Shown here one piece after another: positions 1-5,152 of a DNA stretch of 5,739 nucleotides. Position numbers and translations under genes: made by a program. Numbering within the stretch: the first letter of the stretch is position 1; each line of letters opens with the position of its first letter. Origin of the DNA: Spartobacteria bacterium (lineage in GTDB: Bacteria > Verrucomicrobiota > Verrucomicrobiae > Chthoniobacterales > UBA6821). The stretch lies in contig PLEU01000111.1 in NCBI GenBank assembly GCA_003136515.1, positions 14,468 to 20,206 of the forward strand, given 5' to 3'. The notes beneath the pieces are model-generated. The model was not told the DNA's origin. It was given only the letters and a program-made list of their open reading frames with translations, and made no database searches.

Positions 1-901
1 TCTTCTCTCCGGTCAAGGGATCGAGGGCAAAAATAATCCCTGATCCCTTTGAGGTCGTTGCAACTCCTCTTGGCAGAAGTGCTAGCCCCACCCAGGAACC
101 TGTGTCAAACTGAGGTGAAGCACTGGAGATAAAGCCGATTTGTCCTCCTCTGTCTTTTTGAATGGTCATCCCGGAGCAAAGTGGGGCTCCGGGTTCGGAG
201 ATCACAAGGTGAAGTAACCGGTTCACACGACCTATGCTCTTCAAGCGCGAAATGACTTCCTGACCCGGATAACAGCCGCGGTCATAATCGATGTGTGTGC
301 GTTCAAGTCCCACTTCCGGCGGAAGGGTCTCCTCGGTAATTTCGCGCCCCCAGAACGGAATGCCCCGCTCGACCCGCAACGTCTCAATAACACTCGGGTC
401 TAGCAGGGAAGGAAGCATCGTTTCCGCTAGCCCCTCTACTAAAAGATCCCGGCCGATACTATTCAAACGTGTTGCACAGATGCCGGGAACCTGTTGCCAA
501 GCTTTGTCGGAAACCGCGTCCCCAAAGAGGTGGATGACTTCCTTGGCAGGTTCCACCGCCAAGGTCACGTCATCCGCTACGATGTACCTCTCCAACCTAG
601 CCATCAATGAATCCTCCAACATGGAATCCGTCTCCACGAGGAGATCGCCTCCTTCCGTCTGGATCAACAGCGGCGCGCAAAGTTTCCCCTTTGGGGTGAG
701 CAGACAGGCGTTGAGAGCCTCGCCCGAAGTCAGTCGCGAGAGATCACGGGTAACCTGACCATTGAGATAGCGAAAAGCATCCCGACCGGAAAGACGAACG
801 ACGAACCTCCGCTGAAGGCGGAATGCCCCGCCAACAGTTCTTGCAATGGTAAGCTGCTCCGCAAAAGTTCCAGACGAATATGGCTCCGTGAGAGCGGCCA
901 T
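1..901 (-). CDS. ygfZ: YgfZ/GcvT-fold folate-binding protein, partial (3' end beyond left edge)
   Basis: Reading leftwards from the ATG at 901-899, the frame stays open for 300 codons to the window edge, so the C-terminus is missing. The protein carries the YgfZ signature RGCYPGQE (residues 208-215; family form KGCYTGQE) with its conserved cysteine (C210). Just before it, residues 177-200 match the family's second block (RVERGIP...G...TLPPEVGLE). The N-terminal part has the GcvT-like F..L.G.DA..YLNGQVTRDL stretch (about 33-54). Known YgfZ proteins bind tetrahydrofolate and help assemble or repair Fe-S clusters in the cytoplasm; they do not act as the glycine-cleavage aminomethyltransferase. 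About 300 residues is close to full length for the family. Its start overlaps the stop of the upstream oxidoreductase by one base (TGATG), suggesting translational coupling in one operon. There is no clear Shine-Dalgarno sequence. Position 211-212 reads YP where YT is usual. Family assignment is firm; cellular role is by homology. Confidence 0.9.
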   Translation of the reverse strand, partial: MAALTEPYSSGTFAEQLTIARTVGGAFRLQRRFVVRLSGRDAFRYLNGQVTRDLSRLTSGEALNACLLTPKGKLCAPLLIQTEGGDLLVETDSMLEDSLMARLERYIVADDVTLAVEPAKEVIHLFGDAVSDKAWQQVPGICATRLNSIGRDLLVEGLAETMLPSLLDPSVIETLRVERGIPFWGREITEETLPPEVGLERTHIDYDRGCYPGQEVISRLKSIGRVNRLLHLVISEPGAPLCSGMTIQKDRGGQIGFISSASPQFDTGSWVGLALLPRGVATTSKGSGIIFALDPLTGEK

Positions 902-1890
902 CAGGACACGGCTGATTTGGTGCGTCCAAATAAACCGAATAATCCCCGTTTGGTAGATATGGAAGCCCCATCCGCCGGGGCGGATTTTTCTTCCGAGGAA
1001 ACCGCTGTTTCTTCCCCCGGTATGACCCCCCTGACACTGCCCGGATAAGCATAATGACGCGCAAGGGAAGAAAAATCATCATCGCCCCAACCCGCCTGGA
1101 CAGCCCCCATGAGTGCGCCGGCCGTGGCAGAAGTGGTCGGCAGGTCAATCCCCTTGCTATCCACGGAGCGCAGGACAATCTGTAGATCCTTCAGCATATT
1201 CTTGACCGAAAAACGCGCGTCGAATTCACCGGAAAGCATCAGCGGAAGCTTGGCATCGATCACCCCCGATTTCGCGACATTCTGATCCAAAGCCTCACCC
1301 AGCCGGGGCAGAGGAACGCCACCCCGATCAAGCAGGGCTAGTGCTTCGGCCAGCACCTCTACTTGGGCCGCACTGATCATGTTCGTGGCGAGTTTGACAT
1401 AGGTTGCCGCCCCCACTGGTCCCATCGGGAGAATTGCCTTAGCCGAGGCATCCAGCACGGGACGGACACGTTCCAGTACGGATTCATCTCCGCCGACATA
1501 ATAAACAAGCTGGGCATCGGATGCTGCATCACGACTGCCGGTAAAGGGGGCATCCAGAAAAGAGGCCCCGCATTCGTTGACCAGACGCGCGGCTTCCAGG
1601 GTATCTGCAGGCCCTACCGTCGCATGATTCATCACGATGTGTGATTTCCTAAGCGCCGGTGCCATCGATCCGACGACCTGTAGCAAAGCCTCCCCGTCAC
1701 GGACAAAAAGTTGCAGAACATCCGCCACCTCTGTCACTTCGCGGGCCGAGGAAAGATAATTCGGCTCGGGACGCGGCGAGCGGTTCCAAACAGATACTGG
1801 ATAGCCGCTGCGGCGCAGTGCCGCCGCAACACGGCTTCCAATAATTCCAAGGCCAATAACCCCGACAGGTAACTTTTTGGACTCGGCCAT
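901..1890 (-). CDS. NAD(P)-dependent oxidoreductase, 3-hydroxyisobutyrate dehydrogenase / glyoxylate reductase family
   Basis: A 329-residue cytoplasmic beta-hydroxyacid dehydrogenase. The N-terminal Rossmann fold shows GLGIIG (13-18), followed by WNRSP (35-39); the arginine after the second strand suggests NADP(H) preference. The substrate-binding motif, usually DAPVSGG, reads DAPFTGS (113-119). The catalytic block is present: K166 and N170 in GPVGAATYVKLATNM. The all-helical C-terminal domain has the conserved KDL (234-236) and GWGDDDFSSL (268-277). Relatives reduce short aldehyde acids such as glyoxylate or succinic semialdehyde, or oxidise 3-hydroxyisobutyrate; the substrate here cannot be decided. 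After the core, about 45 extra residues follow: an acidic/Ser/Ala-rich linker, then a basic, Gly/Phe-rich end (GLFGLFGRTK). The ATG at 1890 was chosen over an in-frame TTG at 1899 because neither has a Shine-Dalgarno sequence and the Rossmann fold begins right after. It lies 24 bases after the isomerase gene and overlaps ygfZ by one base. Confidence 0.88.
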   Translation of the reverse strand: MAESKKLPVGVIGLGIIGSRVAAALRRSGYPVSVWNRSPRPEPNYLSSAREVTEVADVLQLFVRDGEALLQVVGSMAPALRKSHIVMNHATVGPADTLEAARLVNECGASFLDAPFTGSRDAASDAQLVYYVGGDESVLERVRPVLDASAKAILPMGPVGAATYVKLATNMISAAQVEVLAEALALLDRGGVPLPRLGEALDQNVAKSGVIDAKLPLMLSGEFDARFSVKNMLKDLQIVLRSVDSKGIDLPTTSATAGALMGAVQAGWGDDDFSSLARHYAYPGSVRGVIPGEETAVSSEEKSAPADGASISTKRGLFGLFGRTKSAVS

Positions 1891-1914
1891 CGGGGTCAAA
1901 GGAATCAGGAGGAA

Positions 1915-3015
1915 TTAATTAGCTCCTGCGGGAGCCGTACCGACTGGCCCCGCTGCAGGTACAGGAGCTGGAGGCAGATTATCCTCGATTTTTGCTGCCT
2001 GGCGCAGATCTTGGATAATCCCCTTGAAAATTTGTTTGCGCTTCTGCACCTGAAGGAAGGCCTCGATCTGACTCTTGGCCTCGTCAAAGGAAGCCGTACC
2101 AGCGGGCTTCTTGTCGGTCACTTTGATGACATGATAGCCAAACTGTGTTTTTACCGGAGTGGCACTCACGGTGCCCACTTGCTGGGAGAAGACAGCCTCA
2201 TCGAATGCCTGCACCATCTTGCCTTTTGGAAAATAACCAAGATCACCTCCGCGCTGCTTTGCTCCGGGCTCATCGGATAGTTCGGCTGCCAGTTGGTCGA
2301 AAGGTTCGCCCTTGTTGGCCCGCACGATGGCAGCCTCGGCTTTCTTTTCGGCGGCCTTCTGTTGATCCGGGGTGGCATCAGGTGGCACCGCAAAGAGGAT
2401 ATGGCTCGCCCTGACAAGATCGGGATGCGTGAACTCCTTGGGATTATTGTCGTAAAATGTCTTGGCCTCAGCATCGGTCACTGTGTCCTTTCCTTGAACT
2501 TGCGCCTGCATCCACTTGTTTTGGCGAATGGAGCGCTTAAGATTTGCTGTGAACTTATCCATCGTCAGGCCTGACTTTTTCATTTCACTTTCGAAGACAT
2601 CCTCCGAAGGGAACTGCTTTTTGATCTTTGCGAGCTGAGCATCCACCTCATCCTTGGAAACAGTGATGTCGGCCGACTGCTTGTTAACAAGCTTCTCGAT
2701 GATCATGCCGTCAAGGATCTGATTGTATCCCTGAAGCTTCTGGTCAGCCGTCAGCTTGCTAGCAGGCACACCATTGGCGGTGAGCGCGTCGTTGAAGTTC
2801 TTCTCAAGTTCGGCACGGGAGATCTTCTCGCCGTTCACAACGGCAACAGGATCCTTAAGTGCGATGCTGCCGGAACTTGCTCCTCCCTTGGAAACAGCAT
2901 CCGAGATCATTTTATTGATATCAGGTGTAGCCGCTGCCTTGGATGAGGAGTCCTGTGCCTGCAGGATTCCTGCGGTAAGGAGAAGGGTTAAAATAGCTAG
3001 GGTTTGTTTGGTCAT
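1915..3015 (-). CDS. Exported peptidyl-prolyl cis-trans isomerase, parvulin type (SurA/PrsA-like)
   Basis: A 366-residue periplasmic folding factor. Residues 1-20 form a signal peptide (basic start, hydrophobic LAILTLLLTAGIL core, likely cleavage after LQA). A SurA-type N-terminal helical chaperone region follows (about 57-190), beginning with the typical VAVVNGEKISRAEL. A single rotamase (PpiC) domain spans about 199-299: VRASHILF (201-208), GGDLGYFPKGKMV (257-268) and FGYHVIKV (292-299) are family hallmarks. The order signal, SurA_N, one parvulin domain, C-terminal helix fits single-domain SurA/PrsA proteins that help outer-membrane or secreted proteins fold. No lipobox cysteine is present, so it is soluble and not a PrsA lipoprotein. 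The last 20 residues are Pro/Ala/Gly-rich and probably disordered. It is the first gene of the minus-strand block, with the 142-base divergent region before it; only a weak, distant purine stretch (GAAGAAG) precedes the ATG. Natural clients cannot be read from the sequence. Confidence 0.92.
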   Translation of the reverse strand: MTKQTLAILTLLLTAGILQAQDSSSKAAATPDINKMISDAVSKGGASSGSIALKDPVAVVNGEKISRAELEKNFNDALTANGVPASKLTADQKLQGYNQILDGMIIEKLVNKQSADITVSKDEVDAQLAKIKKQFPSEDVFESEMKKSGLTMDKFTANLKRSIRQNKWMQAQVQGKDTVTDAEAKTFYDNNPKEFTHPDLVRASHILFAVPPDATPDQQKAAEKKAEAAIVRANKGEPFDQLAAELSDEPGAKQRGGDLGYFPKGKMVQAFDEAVFSQQVGTVSATPVKTQFGYHVIKVTDKKPAGTASFDEAKSQIEAFLQVQKRKQIFKGIIQDLRQAAKIEDNLPPAPVPAAGPVGTAPAGAN

Positions 3016-3103
3016 AGGGTTTGTGGTGAAACTTCTTCATGGCATGGGAGTGGAGCCCACGCCAGCGGAATTTCTCTTTAATCGAGCAAAAAGCCCATTT
3101 GTC

Positions 3104-3123
3104 TGTTTACCTTGAGTGTTTAC
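3104..3123. repeat. Short direct repeat TGTTTAC in the divergent intergenic region
   Basis: TGTTTAC occurs at 3104-3110 and again at 3117-3123, separated by six bases, so the copies are 13 bases apart. They lie between the divergently transcribed isomerase gene and tRNA-Leu, where promoters for both must sit. They could be a regulator site or a chance AT-rich repeat. I could not identify a convincing promoter for either direction in this 142-base region. Confidence 0.3.
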
Positions 3124-3157
3124 TTTTGTTCCAAGAAGGATAGTTTTTACCCTTCAT

Positions 3158-3239
3158 GCTCACGTGGCGGAATTGGCAGACGCGTACGCCTCAGGAGCGT
3201 ATGGGGAGACCCGTGGAGGTTCGAGTCCTCTCGTGAGCA
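3158..3239 (+). tRNA. tRNA-Leu (anticodon CAG)
   Basis: A complete class II tRNA folds by eye. The acceptor stem is GCTCACG (3158-3164) with CGTGAGC (3232-3238) and discriminator A at 3239. The D arm contains GGCGGAATTGGCAGACGC, typical of leucine tRNAs. The anticodon stem is TACGC/GCGTA (3185-3189/3197-3201) around loop CTCAGGA, placing CAG at 3192-3194, which reads CUG codons. A long variable arm (about 3202-3214, with GGG/CCC pairing) follows. The T arm is GGAGG-TTCGAGT-CCTCT (3215-3231), with one G-T pair. The gene continues as CTA instead of CCA, so the CCA end must be added after transcription. Confidence 0.96.
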
Positions 3240-3328
3240 CTATTTTCAGCGAGATCACGGGCCTTTTTTGATGTTCACCCCCCAAGACATTCGCACTTCT
3301 GGAGATCACACAACTAACTTTTCTCACC

Positions 3329-4006
3329 ATGGATAAACCCGAATATGTCAGGGATCTCTTTTCCGCCATTGCGGGCCGTTATGTCCTGGTCAACCATATT
3401 CTGAGCGGCGGTCTTGATCTGCTCTGGCGGGCTGCTGCGGTGCGCTGCGTCTTGCCGTGGAATCCCGGCAGCCTTCTGGATGTCGCCACCGGCAGTGGTG
3501 ATCTGGCCCTTGCGATCAGGAAGGCTTCTCCGCGCACGCGAATCGTAGGGGCCGATTTCTGCCGCCCCATGCTCGAGGTGGCGCAACGGCAGGGACTGAC
3601 CGAGCTTGTGGAGGCCGATGGTCTCCACCTTCCCTTCGCCGGAGAATCTTTCGACGTCGTCACGGCGGCCTTCGGGCTTCGGAATATGGCCTCATGGGAG
3701 CGGGGGCTCTCCGAAATGTCCCGTGTTCTCAAACCGGGAGGCCATCTCCTGATCCTCGATTTTTCCCTCCCGACCCTTCCCGTGATCCGTCCTCTCTACC
3801 GCGCCTACCTCCACCATGTGCTTCCCCTTGTCGCCGGTTTGGCAACGGGTCGCAAGGATGCCTATGAATATCTCGGCGGTTCGATTGAACACTTTCCCTT
3901 CGGGTCTGCGATGACGAACCTCATTGAGCAGTCTGGATTCCGCGACGCCAAAGCACATCCCCTCTCACTCGGCACGGTCTCTCTCTACACCGCGGAGAAA
4001 GCCTGA
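3329..4006 (+). CDS. ubiE/menG: Demethylmenaquinone methyltransferase (UbiE/MenG family)
   Basis: A 225-residue class I SAM-dependent methyltransferase, full length for the UbiE/MenG family. Seen in order: the N-terminal RYVLVNHILSGGLDLLWR block (17-34; family Y..MN..LS.G.HR.WR), SAM motif I LLDVATGSGD (49-58), an acidic residue after strand 2 (GAD, 74-76), EADGLHLPF (95-103), the diagnostic AFGLRN (114-119), RVLKPGGHLLILDFS (132-146), and the C-terminal DAYEYLGGSIEHFP (177-190). The enzyme transfers a methyl group to C-2 of demethylmenaquinol, and in organisms with ubiquinone also to the benzoquinol precursor. No ubiquinone gene is nearby, so a menaquinone role is inferred. It follows tRNA-Leu by 89 bases. 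No Shine-Dalgarno sequence stands close to the ATG; the nearest GGAG is 24 bases upstream. No strong hairpin terminator is seen after its stop. Confidence 0.93.
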   Translation: MDKPEYVRDLFSAIAGRYVLVNHILSGGLDLLWRAAAVRCVLPWNPGSLLDVATGSGDLALAIRKASPRTRIVGADFCRPMLEVAQRQGLTELVEADGLHLPFAGESFDVVTAAFGLRNMASWERGLSEMSRVLKPGGHLLILDFSLPTLPVIRPLYRAYLHHVLPLVAGLATGRKDAYEYLGGSIEHFPFGSAMTNLIEQSGFRDAKAHPLSLGTVSLYTAEKA

Positions 4007-4059
4007 GGGCAAAACCTCCCAAACTTCCGAACTCCGTAGAACAATCTTCCGAATATCCC

Positions 4060-4088
4060 TTGAGGGCGGGCATTGATTTTTTGCTATC
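4060..4088 (+). promoter_or_regulatory. Possible sigma-70-like promoter for the lipoprotein gene
   Basis: TTGAGG (4060-4065) is followed after 17 bases by GCTATC (4083-4088). The -35 half is good and the -10 half poor. A transcript starting shortly after would have a leader of about 15-20 bases containing the ribosome binding site of the lipoprotein gene. Read by eye; a chance match is possible. Confidence 0.35.
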
Positions 4089-4096
4089 CCGGGCGC

Positions 4097-4104
4097 AAGA
4101 AGGG
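4097..4104 (+). promoter_or_regulatory. Ribosome binding site of the lipoprotein gene
   Basis: AAGAAGGG ends eight bases before the ATG at 4113. It is the only clear, well-spaced Shine-Dalgarno-like sequence before any gene in this window, and it supports this start, which also gives a proper signal peptide. Confidence 0.6.
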
Positions 4105-4112
4105 TTCAGCAC

Positions 4113-4580
4113 ATGACAAAACGCCAAACCCTCACTCTCACTCTGGTAATTTTGGCATGCTTCCAGACTGGTTGTGCGTTGATGCCGCATCACACCGACA
4201 AGACACCCCGGGAGCCCAAAAAACAGCATTCACAAAACAGCCAATCGCCTGAAGGCGAAACGCCCTCTCCACCGCCTCATTCCTCCCGGAATCTTTTCCC
4301 TTTTTTTTCATTCGGACTTCCCTTCTCCCATCATTCCCAGTCCCCGCCGCGCGCACAGGCCGTTCAGAATGTTGGAACCATCCGGACAGTCGCCGATGAT
4401 GGTAGCTATGTGCTCATTGAACTTGAGCCGGGGGTCTCCGTTCCACCGGGTCGCAATCTCTTCGTCACGGGAGCCACTGGGGGAACGATCCAGCTGAAAT
4501 CTGCTGAAACTGAAAATTCCTATTTCATTGCCGATGTTCAAAGCGGCCACCCCTCCGTCGGCCAGATCGTCCAGCAATAA
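4113..4580 (+). CDS. Small Pro/Ser-rich lipoprotein of unknown function
   Basis: I do not recognise a named family. The 155-residue product starts with a lipoprotein signal peptide: basic start (MTKR), hydrophobic core to residue 17, then FQTGC with the lipidated cysteine at 21. Glutamine at -3 is unusual for a lipobox, but T-G-C fits. Residues 25-82 are a hydrophilic linker rich in Pro, Ser, His and Gln with two SQSP copies (43-46, 75-78), interrupted by an aromatic patch LFPFFSFG (61-68). Residues 85-155 look like a compact beta domain: VGTIRTV...YVLIELEPG...PPGRNLFV, then IQLKS and YFIADVQSGHPSVGQIV. The pattern of alternating strands with a G..L and a late G.P..G suggests a small beta-barrel or SH3-like fold, probably lineage-specific. 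It sits alone between ubiE/menG and marR with gaps of 106 and 83 bases, probably with its own promoter. A run of eight T at 4301-4308 lies inside the linker codons. Confidence 0.75.
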   Translation: MTKRQTLTLTLVILACFQTGCALMPHHTDKTPREPKKQHSQNSQSPEGETPSPPPHSSRNLFPFFSFGLPFSHHSQSPPRAQAVQNVGTIRTVADDGSYVLIELEPGVSVPPGRNLFVTGATGGTIQLKSAETENSYFIADVQSGHPSVGQIVQQ

Positions 4581-4597
4581 TGTGATCGCAGAACGTA

Positions 4598-4626
4598 TTG
4601 ACTCGCAGGTGCCGATTATGCACTAT
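4598..4626 (+). promoter_or_regulatory. Possible promoter of the marR-tolC unit
   Basis: TTGACT (4598-4603) and CACTAT (4621-4626) are 17 bases apart, followed by an AT-rich stretch up to the marR ATG at 4664. The -35 is strong and the -10 only partial. The spacer and -10 hold a short inverted repeat, GTGC (4609-4612) with GCAC (4620-4623), which could be part of an operator for autoregulation, as is usual for MarR proteins. The arms are only four bases, so the operator idea is weak. Confidence 0.4.
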
Positions 4627-4663
4627 CTTCTTTTGTTAACCGCATTAAAGATTCATCTACTTT

Positions 4664-5122
4664 ATGACAAACTCATCCATACCTCTCGATACCGAAGAAA
4701 TTAACTCACTCGCCTCCATCATCATGGTGATGCAGCGGCGCTTCATGGCAAACCTCATGGGAGAACTCTCCCGAGAAAGCATCTCTTTCCCTCAGTTTTT
4801 CCTCCTTGGTCATCTCTGCTCTTCCGGCGCAACCGGCATGACCCGGATTGCCGAACTCATGGGGCACAGCACCCCTGCGGCAACCGGCCTCGTGCAACGG
4901 CTTGAAAAGCTCGGCTATGTCCGGCGTTCCCACGAAGTGGATGACCGACGCCGGGTCACGGTCACGGCAACCAACAAGGGCACCCGCCTCGTGGAGGGAG
5001 TGCGTCTGGAAATGGTCACTAATCTGGAAAAAGTCATGGAACGCCTGGAACCCGGAGAACAGCGTGCTTGGTTGGACATTTACAAAAAAATCAACGAATA
5101 CTGCATTTCCTGCCAGAAATGA
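4664..5122 (+). CDS. MarR-family transcriptional regulator
   Basis: A 152-residue winged-helix DNA-binding protein of usual MarR length. An N-terminal dimerisation helix (about 11-38) is followed by the fold FPQFFLLGHLCSSGATGMTRIAELMG and the recognition helix STPAATGLVQRLEKLGYVRR (69-88). The wing carries DDRRRVTVTATNKG (93-106), the family's DxRR signature. C-terminal helices (107-146) complete the dimer interface. MarR proteins usually repress efflux or stress genes and release DNA on binding phenolic or other small ligands, or on cysteine oxidation. Three cysteines are present: C52 and a C-terminal CISC pair (147/150), which leaves redox or metal sensing open. The TolC-type gene starts 30 bases after its stop, so it most likely controls an efflux operon that includes itself. 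No Shine-Dalgarno sequence precedes the ATG. A run of seven A at 5084-5090 lies near the 3' end. Confidence 0.92.
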   Translation: MTNSSIPLDTEEINSLASIIMVMQRRFMANLMGELSRESISFPQFFLLGHLCSSGATGMTRIAELMGHSTPAATGLVQRLEKLGYVRRSHEVDDRRRVTVTATNKGTRLVEGVRLEMVTNLEKVMERLEPGEQRAWLDIYKKINEYCISCQK

Positions 5123-5152
5123 TTTTCTGCTACCGATGACCATTTACAACAC

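Noticed and set aside
291..758. Open frame on the plus strand (155 codons)
   Set aside because: It lies entirely over ygfZ on the opposite strand, has no recognisable domain, and its Ser/Arg-rich composition is typical of an antisense shadow.
1890..1899. TTG start at 1899 for the dehydrogenase
   Set aside because: It adds only three residues and has no better ribosome binding site than the ATG at 1890; it remains possible.
2011..3115. Several open frames overlapping the isomerase gene on both strands
   Set aside because: The isomerase frame has a signal peptide and clear SurA_N and PpiC motifs; the others have no domains and skewed composition.
3112..3144. Promoter for tRNA-Leu using TTGAGT and GGATAGT
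   Set aside because: The spacer would be about 20 bases and the -10 match is poor.
3210..3269. Intrinsic terminator after tRNA-Leu, ending in six T at 3264-3269
   Set aside because: The only pairing found (CCCGTG 3210-3215 with CACGGG 3256-3261) has a 40-base loop and would break the tRNA; no compact hairpin precedes the T run.
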